This document shows positions 55,297-64,000 of a DNA stretch of 64,000 nucleotides, one piece after another. Made by a program: the position numbers and the translations under genes. Position 1 is the first letter of the stretch; the number at the start of each line of letters is the position of its first letter. The stretch is from positions 62,001-126,000 of the forward strand of contig NZ_SPQO01000003.1 in assembly GCF_004570325.1 (NCBI RefSeq). The letters run 5' to 3'. The notes below the pieces were generated by a model. It searched no databases. It was not told the origin of the DNA and worked only from the letters and a program-made list of their open reading frames with translations. Source of the DNA: Mycobacterium sp. PS03-16. GTDB lineage: Bacteria; Actinomycetota; Actinomycetes; Mycobacteriales; Mycobacteriaceae.

Positions 55297-56795
55297 TCGA
55301 ACTGAGCCTGGCCCGCATCGCCGAGATCGTCGGCGGCACGCTGGCCGACATCTCCGCCGAGCAGGCCGCCGCGACGCGCGTCACCGGCACCGTCGAATTC
55401 GACTCGCGCGCCGTCACCACGGGCGGGCTCTTCCTCGCGCTGCCCGGCGCCCGCAGCGACGGTCACGACTTCGCGGCCGCCGCCGTCGCCGCGGGTGCGG
55501 TCGCGGTGCTGGCCGCCCGGCCGGTCGGCGTCCCCGCCGTCATCGCCCCGCCGGCCACCGGCGCCGACGCCGGGGCCGGTGTCCTCGAACACGACACCGA
55601 CGGTGCGGGCGCGGCGGTGCTGGCCGCGCTGGCCCGGTTGGCCGCCGCGGTCGCCGCCGAGCTGGCCGAGGGCGGCCTGCGGATCGTCGGGATCACCGGC
55701 TCGTCGGGCAAGACCTCGACCAAGGATCTGGTCGCCGCGGTGCTCGCCCCGCTCGGTGAGGTGGTGGCCCCGCCCGGGTCGTTCAACAACGAACTCGGCC
55801 ACCCCTGGACGGTGCTGCGCGCCGACCGCGGCACGAACTTCCTGGTACTCGAGATGTCGGCGCGCCATCCCGGCAACATCGCCGCGCTGGCCGAGATCGC
55901 CCGGCCGTCGGTGGCGGTGGTCCTCAACGTGGGCACCGCGCACCTGGGCGAGTTCGGGTCGCGCGAAGCCATCGCGGCCACGAAATCCGAACTCCCGCAG
56001 GCCGTTCCGTCCTCGGGTGTGGTGATTCTCAACGCCGACGACCCGGCCGTCGCCGCGATGGCCGACGTCACCGCCGCCCGGGTGGTGCGGGTGTCGCGGT
56101 CACCGGGTGCGGACCTGTGGGCCGATGGCGTCAGCCTCGACGAGCTGGCCCGGCCGCGGTTCACCCTGCACGCCGGCGACGATGCGGCCGAGATCGCGCT
56201 CGCCGTGCACGGCGACCACCAGGTCTCCAACGCGCTGTGCGCGGCGGCCGTCGCGCTGGAGTGCGGCGCCACCCTCGAGCAGGTCGCCACCGCTCTGGCC
56301 GGCGCCGGACCGGTGTCGCGACACCGCATGCAGGTCTCGACGCGGCCCGACGGCGTCACCGTGGTCAACGACGCCTACAACGCCAACCCGGACTCGATGC
56401 GGGCCGGGCTCAAGGCGCTGGCCTGGATGGCACGGTCCGGCGACTCGCCGCGCCGCAGCTGGGCGGTGCTGGGGGAGATGGCCGAGCTCGGGGAGGACTC
56501 GATATCCGAGCACGACCACATCGGCCGGCTGGCCGTGCGCTTAGATGTGACTCGACTGGTCGTCGTCGGAACCGGGAGGTCAGCGAGCGCGATGCATCAC
56601 GGTGCCGTCATGGAGGGATCCTGGGGGTCGGAGTCCACCCAGGTCGCCGACGCCGACGCCGCGCTGGCCCTGTTGCGCGCCGAGCTCGCGCCCGGTGACG
56701 TGGTCCTGGTCAAGGCCTCGAACTCGGCCGGCCTCGGCCCGCTGGCCGACGCGCTGGTGACGCCGGATCCCACGGACCGGACCAGTACCCGATGA
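55293..56795 (+). CDS. murF: UDP-MurNAc-tripeptide:D-Ala-D-Ala ligase MurF
   Basis: A 500-residue Mur ligase adding D-Ala-D-Ala to complete the pentapeptide precursor. ATP loop [14 protein letters not shown], then [35 protein letters not shown] (catalytic His region), [15 protein letters not shown] and [12 protein letters not shown]. Coupled at both ends by ATGA overlaps with murE and mraY. Confidence 0.97.
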   Translation: MIELSLARIAEIVGGTLADISAEQAAATRVTGTVEFDSRAVTTGGLFLALPGARSDGHDFAAAAVAAGAVAVLAARPVGVPAVIAPPATGADAGAGVLEHDTDGAGAAVLAALARLAAAVAAELAEGGLRIVGITGSSGKTSTKDLVAAVLAPLGEVVAPPGSFNNELGHPWTVLRADRGTNFLVLEMSARHPGNIAALAEIARPSVAVVLNVGTAHLGEFGSREAIAATKSELPQAVPSSGVVILNADDPAVAAMADVTAARVVRVSRSPGADLWADGVSLDELARPRFTLHAGDDAAEIALAVHGDHQVSNALCAAAVALECGATLEQVATALAGAGPVSRHRMQVSTRPDGVTVVNDAYNANPDSMRAGLKALAWMARSGDSPRRSWAVLGEMAELGEDSISEHDHIGRLAVRLDVTRLVVVGTGRSASAMHHGAVMEGSWGSESTQVADADAALALLRAELAPGDVVLVKASNSAGLGPLADALVTPDPTDRTSTR

Positions 56796-57871
56796 GGCAG
56801 ATCCTCATCGCCGTCGGCATCGCGCTGGCGGTGTCGATCCTGTTGACGCCGGTGCTGATCCGGCTGTTCACCCGCCAGGGTTTCGGCCACGAGATCCGCG
56901 AGGACGGGCCGCCGAGCCACCACAAGAAGCGCGGCACGCCCTCGATGGGCGGCGTGGCGATCCTGGCCGGTATCTGGGCGAGCTATCTGGGCACCCATCT
57001 GGTCGGCGTCGCGCTGGGCGGGGAGGGGCCGTCGGCGTCGGGTCTGCTGGTGCTCGGCCTGGCCACCGCGCTGGGTGTGGTCGGCTTCCTCGACGACCTG
57101 ATCAAGATCCGGCGGGCCCGCAACCTCGGCCTGAACAAGACGGCCAAGACGGTCGGCATCCTGGTCGCCGCGCTGCTGTTCGGAGTGCTCGCACTGCAGT
57201 TCCGCAACGCCGACGGCCTCACGCCCGGCAGCGCCGAGCTGTCCTACGTCCGCGAGATCGCCACGGTCACGCTGGCGCCCGCGATCTTCGTGCTATTCTG
57301 CGTCGTCATCGTCAGCGCCTGGTCGAATGCGGTGAACTTCACCGACGGGCTCGACGGCCTGGCGGCCGGCGCAATGGCGATGGTGTGCGCGGCCTACGTG
57401 CTGATCACGTTCTGGCAGTACCGCAACGCCTGCGCCACGAGCCCCGGACTGGGTTGCTACAACGTGCGCGATCCACTGGACCTGGCGCTGGTCGCCGCGG
57501 CCGCCGCCGGCGCCTGCATCGGCTTCCTCTGGTGGAACGCCGCCCCGGCCAAGATCTTCATGGGCGACACCGGATCCCTGGCGCTGGGCGGCATCATCGC
57601 CGGACTATCGGTGACCAGCCGCACCGAGATCCTCGCGGTCGTGCTGGGTGCGCTGTTCGTCGCCGAGGTCACCTCGGTCGTGGTGCAGATCCTGGCGTTC
57701 CGCACCACCGGCCGCCGGGTGTTCCGGATGGCGCCGTTCCACCACCACTTCGAGCTGGTCGGCTGGGCCGAGACCACGGTGATCATCCGGTTCTGGCTGC
57801 TGACCGCGATCGCGTGCGGATTGGGTGTGGCGCTGTTCTACAGCGAGTGGCTCACCGCCGTCGGAGCCTGA
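56792..57871 (+). CDS. mraY: Phospho-MurNAc-pentapeptide transferase MraY
   Basis: A 359-residue integral membrane enzyme with about ten helices, making lipid I from UDP-MurNAc-pentapeptide and decaprenyl phosphate. Active-site signatures are [23 protein letters not shown] (in two segments, residues 32-54), [11 protein letters not shown] (first Asp pair), [12 protein letters not shown] (third Asp), [11 protein letters not shown] and PFHHHFEL. Overlaps murF by 4 bases and is 1 base from murD. Confidence 0.97.
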   Translation: MRQILIAVGIALAVSILLTPVLIRLFTRQGFGHEIREDGPPSHHKKRGTPSMGGVAILAGIWASYLGTHLVGVALGGEGPSASGLLVLGLATALGVVGFLDDLIKIRRARNLGLNKTAKTVGILVAALLFGVLALQFRNADGLTPGSAELSYVREIATVTLAPAIFVLFCVVIVSAWSNAVNFTDGLDGLAAGAMAMVCAAYVLITFWQYRNACATSPGLGCYNVRDPLDLALVAAAAAGACIGFLWWNAAPAKIFMGDTGSLALGGIIAGLSVTSRTEILAVVLGALFVAEVTSVVVQILAFRTTGRRVFRMAPFHHHFELVGWAETTVIIRFWLLTAIACGLGVALFYSEWLTAVGA

Positions 57872-57872
57872 C

Positions 57873-59336
57873 GTGACCCGCCCCGCGATCGGGCCCCTGA
57901 CCCCCGGCGCCCGTGTGCTGATCACCGGCGCGGGCCTGACCGGGCGTTCGGTCAGCGCCGCGCTGGAACCCACCGGGGTGCGGCTGACCATCTGCGACGA
58001 CGACCCGCTGGCGCTGCAGCGGCTGGTGACGCCGGCGAAGGTGGTGACCACCGCCGAGGCCGTGGCCGGCATCGGCGACTACGCGCTGGTGGTCACCAGC
58101 CCCGGCTTCGCGCCGACGGCGCCGGTGCTGGCCGCGGCCGCCGCCGCGGGAGTGCCCGTGTGGGGTGACGTCGAACTGGCCTGGCGCGCCGACCGCGCGG
58201 GCTGGTTCGGGCCGCCGAAACGCTGGCTGGTGGTGACCGGGACCAACGGCAAGACCACGACGACGTCGATGCTGCACGCGATGCTGGTCGCGGCGGGGCG
58301 GCGTGCGGTGCTGTGCGGCAACATCGGCAACCCGGTGCTCGACATGCTCGCCGAACCCGCCGAGGTCCTGGCCGTCGAGCTGTCCAGTTTCCAGCTGCAC
58401 TGGGCGCCGTCGCTGCGTCCCGATGCGGGTGTGGTGCTCAACGTCGCCGAGGACCACCTGGACTGGCACGGATCGATGGCGGCCTATGCCGCGGACAAGT
58501 CCCGGGTGCTCGACGGCCGGGTGGCCGTCGTCGGCCTCGACGATCCGGTGGCCGCGGGCCTGCTCGACGGCGCCGCGGCACCGGTGCGCACGGGGTTCCG
58601 TCTGGGCCCGCCGGGTGCCGGAGAGCTCGGCGTACGCGACGGGATGCTCGTCGACAACGCGTTCGCCGCCGACCTGGCGCTGGTGGCCGCCGCCGACATC
58701 CCGGTCGCCGGACCGGTGGGGGTGCTCGATGCGCTGGGGGCGGCGGCCCTGGCCCGCGCGGTCGACGTGCCCGCCGAGGCGGTGGCGTCGGCGCTGAGGT
58801 CGTTCCAGGTGGGCCGGCACCGCGCGGAGGTGGTCGCGGTCGCCGACGGTGTCACCTGGGTCGATGACTCGAAGGCCACCAACCCGCACGCCGCACGGGC
58901 GTCGATCGCGGCCTATCCGCGGGTGGTGTGGATCGCCGGGGGCCTGCTCAAGGGTGCGTCGGTCGACGACCTGGTCGCCGCGGTCGCCGACCGGCTGGCC
59001 GGGGTGGTGCTGATCGGCCGGGACCGCGAGGTGGTTGCCAACGCGTTATCGCGACACGCGCCGGATGTCCCCGTCGTCGAGTGTGTGACGGGGGAGGATT
59101 CTGGGGTGCGTGGGACAAGTGGGTCAGCTGTTAATCGTGTGACTCGTGTGATTGAAGCGGCGGGTCGTCCGCTGCCCGAGGCGGTGATGAGCACGGTGGT
59201 CGACGCCGCCCGCGGGCTGGCCCGGCCGGGCGACGCCGTGCTGCTGGCTCCCGCCGGGGCGTCATTCGACCAATTCAGCGGCTACGGCGAGCGTGGCAGC
59301 GCGTTCGCCGCCGCGGTGCGCGCCGGCACCCGGTAA
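57873..59336 (+). CDS. murD: UDP-MurNAc-L-alanine:D-glutamate ligase MurD
   Basis: A 487-residue Mur ligase adding D-Glu. N-terminal UDP-binding [14 protein letters not shown] loop [39 protein letters not shown] and [11 protein letters not shown] (C-terminal phosphate/glutamate contacts). The start is the GTG at 57873, one base after the mraY stop. A patch of lower-GC codons at about 59085-59160 (TGTGTGACGG, CAGCTGTTAATCGTGTG) encodes a variable loop (about 405-430). Confidence 0.96.
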   Translation: MTRPAIGPLTPGARVLITGAGLTGRSVSAALEPTGVRLTICDDDPLALQRLVTPAKVVTTAEAVAGIGDYALVVTSPGFAPTAPVLAAAAAAGVPVWGDVELAWRADRAGWFGPPKRWLVVTGTNGKTTTTSMLHAMLVAAGRRAVLCGNIGNPVLDMLAEPAEVLAVELSSFQLHWAPSLRPDAGVVLNVAEDHLDWHGSMAAYAADKSRVLDGRVAVVGLDDPVAAGLLDGAAAPVRTGFRLGPPGAGELGVRDGMLVDNAFAADLALVAAADIPVAGPVGVLDALGAAALARAVDVPAEAVASALRSFQVGRHRAEVVAVADGVTWVDDSKATNPHAARASIAAYPRVVWIAGGLLKGASVDDLVAAVADRLAGVVLIGRDREVVANALSRHAPDVPVVECVTGEDSGVRGTSGSAVNRVTRVIEAAGRPLPEAVMSTVVDAARGLARPGDAVLLAPAGASFDQFSGYGERGSAFAAAVRAGTR

Positions 59337-59342
59337 GCGGCC

Positions 59343-60938
59343 GTGGCGACGATCCTGGCCCGGTGGCGCGGCAGGGCCGGCCGCACCGAGAGCACCGACA
59401 CCGAACCGTCCGAGACTTCCGAGGCTTCCGAGCCGTTGGCCGTCGTACCGGCGAGCAGCGCACCGCCGCCGAAGACCGGCGTGCTCGCGCGCACCCGCAT
59501 CAGCGCCTGGCTCGGCCGGCCGATGACGTCGTTCCACCTGATCATCGCCGTCACCGCCCTGCTGATCCTGCTCGGTCTGACGATGGTGCTGTCCGCGTCC
59601 GGCGTGTACTCCTACGACTCCGACGGCTCCCCGTGGTCGGTGTTCGGCAGACAGGTGCTGTGGACGGCGATCGGGCTGGTCGCCTTCTACATCGGCCTGC
59701 GGGTCCCGGTGAAGACGATGCGCCGCCTCGCCTTCCCCGGGTTCGCGCTGACGATCGTGCTGCTGATCCTGGTGCTGATCCCGGGGATCGGCAAGGTGGC
59801 CAACGGTTCGCGCGGCTGGTTCGTGTTCGGGGGCTTCTCCATGCAGCCCTCCGAACTGGCCAAGATCGCCTTCGCGATCTGGGGTGCGCACCTGCTGGCG
59901 GCCCGCCGCCTGGAACGTGCGTCGTTGCGGGAGATGCTGGTCCCGCTCGTGCCCGCCGCGGTCATCGCGCTCGCCCTGATCGTCGCGCAGCCCGACCTGG
60001 GGCAGACCGTGTCGCTCGGCATCATCCTGCTGGCGCTGCTGTGGTACGCCGGCCTGCCGCTGCGGGTGTTCCTGTCATCGCTGTTCACCGTGGTGGTGGC
60101 GGCCGCCGTGCTGGCCATGGCCGAGGGTTACCGCTCGGCGCGGGTCCAGTCCTGGCTCGACCCGGCCGCCGACGCCCAGGGCGCCGGGTACCAGGCCCGG
60201 CAGGCGCGGTTCGCGCTCGCCAACGGCGGCGTGTTCGGCGACGGGCTGGGCCAGGGCACGGCCAAGTGGAACTACCTGCCCAACGCGCACAACGACTTCA
60301 TCTTCGCGATCATCGGGGAGGAACTCGGCTTCGTCGGCGCCGCCGGGCTGCTGGGGCTGTTCGGGTTGTTCGCCTACACCGGGATGCGTATCGCCCGCCG
60401 CTCGGCCGACCCGTTCCTGCGGCTGCTCACCGCCACCGCCACCACCTGGGTGCTCAGCCAGGTGTTCATCAACGTCGGCTATGTCGTCGGCCTGCTGCCG
60501 GTGACCGGTCTGCAGCTGCCGCTGATCTCCGCCGGCGGCACCTCGACGGCGACCACGCTGCTGATGCTGGGGATCATCACCAACGCGGCGCGGCACGAAC
60601 CGGAGGCGGTGGCCGCCCTGCGGGCCGGCCGCGACGACCGGTTCAACCGGCTGCTGCGGCTGCCGCTGCCCGAGCCCTACGTGCCGACCCGCCTGGAAGC
60701 GGTGCGCGACCGGCTGCGGTCGCGGCCGGGGCGGGGCCCGGCCAAAGTGGCCCGCCCGGCGCCGCGGCAGCGTGGCGGCGAACGCGGCGCCGACCGGCGC
60801 CGCCAACCCCCGGCGGCTGATCGTCGGGTGCGGGCCGCAAGGCATCATGGGAGCGGTCAGCGATCCGCTGCGAACCGCGCCGGTCAGCGCCAGCAGGGCC
60901 GGCGCGCTCGCCCCATGGAAGGTCAACGTCACGGGTGA
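59343..60938 (+). CDS. ftsW: FtsW, SEDS-family septal peptidoglycan polymerase
   Basis: A 531-residue SEDS glycosyltransferase that polymerises lipid II with PbpB at the septum. A cytosolic Ser/Thr/Glu-rich head (1-55) precedes ten membrane helices. Conserved pieces are [21 protein letters not shown] (in two segments, about 158-178), [10 protein letters not shown], the large loop with [14 protein letters not shown] and [22 protein letters not shown], and [15 protein letters not shown]. The basic cytosolic tail after about 430 is a typical mycobacterial extension. The start is GTG 6 bases after murD; the end overlaps murG as GTGA. Confidence 0.96.
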   Translation: MATILARWRGRAGRTESTDTEPSETSEASEPLAVVPASSAPPPKTGVLARTRISAWLGRPMTSFHLIIAVTALLILLGLTMVLSASGVYSYDSDGSPWSVFGRQVLWTAIGLVAFYIGLRVPVKTMRRLAFPGFALTIVLLILVLIPGIGKVANGSRGWFVFGGFSMQPSELAKIAFAIWGAHLLAARRLERASLREMLVPLVPAAVIALALIVAQPDLGQTVSLGIILLALLWYAGLPLRVFLSSLFTVVVAAAVLAMAEGYRSARVQSWLDPAADAQGAGYQARQARFALANGGVFGDGLGQGTAKWNYLPNAHNDFIFAIIGEELGFVGAAGLLGLFGLFAYTGMRIARRSADPFLRLLTATATTWVLSQVFINVGYVVGLLPVTGLQLPLISAGGTSTATTLLMLGIITNAARHEPEAVAALRAGRDDRFNRLLRLPLPEPYVPTRLEAVRDRLRSRPGRGPAKVARPAPRQRGGERGADRRRQPPAADRRVRAARHHGSGQRSAANRAGQRQQGRRARPMEGQRHG

Positions 60939-62044
60939 ACGGCACCATCTCGGTTCTTCTCGCCGGCGGCGGCACCGCCGGACACATCGAACCGGCGATG
61001 GCGGTGGCCGACGCGTTACGCGCGCTCGACCCCGGGGCGCGGATCACCGCGCTGGGCACCGCGCGCGGTCTGGAGACCCGGCTGGTCCCCGAACGCGGGT
61101 ACGACCTGGAGCTCATCACCCCGGTGCCGCTGCCGCGCAAACCGTCGGGTGACCTGCTGCGCCTGCCGATGCGGGTGCGCCGCGCGGTCCGCCAGACCCG
61201 CACCGTCCTCGATTCGGTGGCCGCCGACGTCGTCATCGGCTTCGGCGGCTATGTGGCCCTGCCCGCGTATCTGGCCGCCCGCCGCAACCGTGTGCCGATC
61301 GTCGTGCACGAGGCCAATGCCAGCGCCGGCTTGGCCAACAAGGTCGGCGCCCGGTTCGCGCGCCGGGTGCTCGCCGCGGTCGACGATCCCGGTCTGGGCG
61401 CTGTCGAGGTGGTCGGCACCCCGGTGCGTTCGAGCATCACCGGGCTCGATCGGGCGGCGTTGCGTGCCGAGGCGCGGGCCCACTTCGGCTTCGCGGACGA
61501 CGCGCGGGTGCTGCTGGTGTTCGGCGGTTCGCAGGGCGCCCGCTCACTCAACGTGGCGGTGTCCGGGGCGGCCGCCGCGCTCGCCGACGCCGGGATCTCG
61601 GTCCTGCACGCGCACGGCGCGAAGAACACCCTCGAGCTGCCCGCGGCGGTCCCCGGCGCCGCCCCCTACGTCGCGGTGCCCTACCTGAGCCGGATGGATC
61701 TGGCGTACGCCGCGGCGGACCTGGCGATCTGCCGCTCGGGGGCGATGACCGTCGCCGAGGTGACCGCGGTCGGGCTGCCGGCGGTCTACGTGCCACTGCC
61801 GATCGGCAACGGCGAACAGCGGCTCAACGCGCTGCCGGTGGTGCGGGCGGGCGGCGGCCTGCTGGTCTCCGACGCCGACCTGTCCCCGGCGTTCGTCGCG
61901 GACACGCTGGTGCCGCTGCTCACCGACACCGGCCGGCTGCAGACCATGACCGCCGCGGCGGCGCTGTCCGGGCACCGGGACGCCGCGACCCGAGTCGCGC
62001 AGGTCGCGCTGGACATCGCCCGCGCGCAAGGGGCGACGCGGTGA
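60935..62044 (+). CDS. murG: UDP-GlcNAc:lipid I GlcNAc transferase MurG
   Basis: A 369-residue GT-B enzyme making lipid II on the cytosolic face of the membrane. N-terminal glycine loop [45 protein letters not shown]-terminal [14 protein letters not shown] and [24 protein letters not shown] (UDP-GlcNAc site). Start GTG at 60935; overlaps ftsW and murC by 4 bases each. Confidence 0.97.
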   Translation: MNGTISVLLAGGGTAGHIEPAMAVADALRALDPGARITALGTARGLETRLVPERGYDLELITPVPLPRKPSGDLLRLPMRVRRAVRQTRTVLDSVAADVVIGFGGYVALPAYLAARRNRVPIVVHEANASAGLANKVGARFARRVLAAVDDPGLGAVEVVGTPVRSSITGLDRAALRAEARAHFGFADDARVLLVFGGSQGARSLNVAVSGAAAALADAGISVLHAHGAKNTLELPAAVPGAAPYVAVPYLSRMDLAYAAADLAICRSGAMTVAEVTAVGLPAVYVPLPIGNGEQRLNALPVVRAGGGLLVSDADLSPAFVADTLVPLLTDTGRLQTMTAAAALSGHRDAATRVAQVALDIARAQGATR

Positions 62045-63492
62045 CCACCGCACCGCTGCCCGAGCAGCTGCGCCGGGTCCACATGGTGGGTATCGGGGGA
62101 GCCGGCATGTCCGGGATCGCCCGCATCCTGCTCGACCGCGGCGGGCAGGTGTCGGGGTCGGACGCCAAGGAGTCGCGCGCGGTGGTCGCGCTGCGCGCCC
62201 GCGGCGCGGTCATCCGTATCGGGCACGACGAGTCGGCGCTGGACCTGCTGCCGGGCGGACCGACCGCGGTGGTCACCACGCACGCGGCGATTCCCAAGAC
62301 CAACCCGGAGCTGGTGGCGGCGCGCCGGCGGGGCATCCCGGTCCTGCTGCGCCCGGTGGTGCTGGCCGAACTGATGGTCGGTGACACCACGCTGATGGTC
62401 ACCGGGACGGCCGGGAAGACCACGACCACCTCGATGCTCATCGTGGCGCTGCAGCACTGCGGATTCGACCCGTCCTTCGCGGTCGGCGGCGACCTCGGTG
62501 CCGCCGGCACCAACGCGCACCACGGCAGCGGCCCGTATTTCGTCGCCGAGGCCGACGAGAGCGACGGATCGCTGGTCCAGTACCGCCCGGACATCGCGGT
62601 GGTCACCAACATCGAGGCGGACCATCTCGACTTCTTCGGCACCGAGCAGGCCTACATCGACGTGTTCGACGCGTTCATGGAGCGGCTGCGGCCCGGCGGC
62701 TCGGCGGTGGTGTGTGTCGACGATCCGGGCGCCGCGGCGTTCGCCGAACGCACCGCCGCGCTGGGCATCAGGGTGCTGCGCTACGGCAGCGACCCCCATG
62801 CGGACCTCGCGGCGACCCTGCTGGAGTGGGAGCAGCGGGGCACCAGTGCGGTGGCCACGGTGCACCTGGCGGGGGAGCCCAATCCGCGGACGATGCGGCT
62901 GTCGGTGCCCGGGCGGCACATGGCGCTCAACGCGCTGGGCGCGCTGCTGGCCGCGACCGCCGCAGGCGCCGATGTCGAGACCGTGCTCGACGGCCTGGCC
63001 GGGTTCGAAGGCGTGCGCCGCCGGTTCGAACTGATCGGGACCGCCGCCGAGGTCCGCGTGTTCGACGACTACGCCCACCACCCGACGAAGGTGTCGGCGG
63101 CGCTGACGACGGTTCACGCGCTGGCCAGGGAATCGAACGGCCGCGCCATCGTGGTGTTCCAGCCCCATCTGTATTCGCGCACCCAGACGTTCGCCCGCGA
63201 GTTCGGCGCGGCGCTCAGCGCCGCCGACGTGGTGTTCGTGCTCGACGTCTACGGCGCGCGTGAGCAGCCGATCGCCGGGGTCAGCGGCGCGAGCATCGCC
63301 GAGCACGTCACTGTGCCGGTGACCTATGTCCCGGACTTCTCCGCGGTCGCCGGGCGGGTGGCCGAGGTCGCCGCACCCGGCGACGTCGTGGTGACGATGG
63401 GCGCCGGCGACGTCACCATGCTGGGCCCGGAGATCCTGTCGGCGATGCACGACCGGGCCAACCGCGGCAACGCGGGAGCCGGATCCCGATGA
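62041..63492 (+). CDS. murC: UDP-MurNAc:L-alanine ligase MurC
   Basis: A 483-residue Mur ligase adding the first residue (L-Ala) to UDP-MurNAc. N-terminal [17 protein letters not shown] binds the UDP, ATP loop [48 protein letters not shown] and [13 protein letters not shown]. Starts with GTG at 62041 in a GTGA overlap with murG; ends in an ATGA overlap with ftsQ. Confidence 0.97.
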   Translation: MTTAPLPEQLRRVHMVGIGGAGMSGIARILLDRGGQVSGSDAKESRAVVALRARGAVIRIGHDESALDLLPGGPTAVVTTHAAIPKTNPELVAARRRGIPVLLRPVVLAELMVGDTTLMVTGTAGKTTTTSMLIVALQHCGFDPSFAVGGDLGAAGTNAHHGSGPYFVAEADESDGSLVQYRPDIAVVTNIEADHLDFFGTEQAYIDVFDAFMERLRPGGSAVVCVDDPGAAAFAERTAALGIRVLRYGSDPHADLAATLLEWEQRGTSAVATVHLAGEPNPRTMRLSVPGRHMALNALGALLAATAAGADVETVLDGLAGFEGVRRRFELIGTAAEVRVFDDYAHHPTKVSAALTTVHALARESNGRAIVVFQPHLYSRTQTFAREFGAALSAADVVFVLDVYGAREQPIAGVSGASIAEHVTVPVTYVPDFSAVAGRVAEVAAPGDVVVTMGAGDVTMLGPEILSAMHDRANRGNAGAGSR

Positions 63493-64000
63493 CGTCGCCG
63501 CCCGCCGGCCCCTCCCCGGAGGGCCCCGAGGCGGCGGCCGAACCGGCCGCCGGGGCCCCGGACGGGCCGGAGACCGCCGCCCCGGCACCGGAGGCCGACG
63601 CGGAGGAGGACTTCGAGGGCCCGCGCCGGCGCGCGCGCCGGGAGCGCGAACAGCGGCGGGCGGTCCGGGATCGCGCGATGGCGCTCGAGCACGCCCGCCG
63701 GGAAGCCAAGCGCCGGGCGATCGCCGCCCCCGTCGACACCCCGAAGGCGCCGGCGCGCGCCGTGGTTCGCGGGCTCAAGGTACTGGTGTGGTCGGCGGTC
63801 ATCGCGGTGCTCGCCGTCGGGCTCGGCCTGCTGCTCTATTTCACACCGATCATGTCGGCGCGTGACGTCGTGGTGACCGGGCTGGCCGCGATCCCACGCG
63901 AGGAGGTGCTCGCCGCGGCCGCCGTGGTGCCTGGCACACCGCTGCTGCAGATCGACACCGATACCGTCGCCGAGCGGGTGGCGAGCATCCGGCGGGTGGC
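63489..64000 (+). CDS. ftsQ: FtsQ (POTRA-domain divisome protein), C-terminus cut by window edge
   Basis: 170 codons are present and the frame is open at the right edge. The N-terminal cytosolic region (1-95) is Pro/Ala/Glu then Arg-rich ([19 protein letters not shown]). One membrane helix follows (about 103-123) and then the start of the POTRA domain ([22 protein letters not shown], split at 126-147, and [21 protein letters not shown]). It links early and late divisome parts. The ATG overlaps the murC stop by 4 bases. Confidence 0.95.
   Translation, partial: MTSPPAGPSPEGPEAAAEPAAGAPDGPETAAPAPEADAEEDFEGPRRRARREREQRRAVRDRAMALEHARREAKRRAIAAPVDTPKAPARAVVRGLKVLVWSAVIAVLAVGLGLLLYFTPIMSARDVVVTGLAAIPREEVLAAAAVVPGTPLLQIDTDTVAERVASIRRV

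Overview
This window is a stretch of chromosomal core genome from a mycobacterium, most likely a rapid-growing, environmental Mycolicibacterium-type species. The evidence is very high GC, many GTG and TTG starts, and gene content and order matching, in reverse orientation, the Mycobacterium tuberculosis segment from about Rv2219 to Rv2151c. All Rv comparisons are from memory, not from a search. Lineage markers include ephD, mmpS3, the qcrCAB/ctaCEF respiratory genes, pimB', mptA, the LM/LAM mannosyltransferase, pknL, lppM and an actinobacterial dcw cluster. I see no insertion sequence, prophage, CRISPR array, tRNA or rRNA, and no gap longer than 300 bases between genes.

Layout. 1-6.9 kb (minus strand): a Tat-exported amidohydrolase cut by the window edge, then a lipoate block of dlaT (E2 acyltransferase), a TIGR01777-type epimerase, lipB, lipA and a DUF4191 membrane protein. 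7-17 kb: a small unknown gene overlapping ephD, then pepB, gcvT, ilvE, cobT, a DUF3043 protein, an A-type Fe-S carrier, an anchored proline-rich protein and adenosine kinase. 17-27 kb: asnB (probably the peptidoglycan mDAP amidotransferase) and the terminal respiratory genes ctaC-ctaF and ctaE-qcrC-qcrA-qcrB, separated by mmpS3, a membrane protein and a terminator region. 27-34 kb: trpD, a DEDDh exonuclease/GIY-YIG fusion, a small four-cysteine protein, the RipC-like NlpC/P60 hydrolase, a predicted membrane-tethered HExxH protease and pimB'. 33-41 kb: fadD15 diverging from an operon of two SRPBCC proteins, an ArsA-like ATPase, a small Cys protein and a PlsC acyltransferase, then a GT87 mannosyltransferase, a membrane protein and RNase AS. 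41-49 kb: aroG, pknL with the divergent gene for its known substrate, mptA, idsA2, lppM, a GNAT and a DUF3040 protein. 49.3-64 kb: the dcw cluster mraZ-rsmH-ftsL-like-pbpB-murE-murF-mraY-murD-ftsW-murG-murC-ftsQ (cut by the right edge).

The common theme is cell envelope and energy. The dcw genes, asnB and RipC build, amidate and cut peptidoglycan. PimB', MptA, the GT87 enzyme and LppM belong to PIM/LM/LAM biology. FadD15, PlsC and EphD handle lipids. The cta and qcr products form the bcc-aa3 supercomplex. Many genes are coupled by 4-base ATGA or GTGA overlaps.

I found no clearly novel multi-gene system. The most interesting leads are the fadD15/SRPBCC/ArsA-like/PlsC neighbourhood, the HExxH protein next to RipC with no ordinary start codon, the four-cysteine mini-protein, the MraZ-type box array before mraZ, and a REP-like inverted repeat with a strong terminator between two convergent operons.
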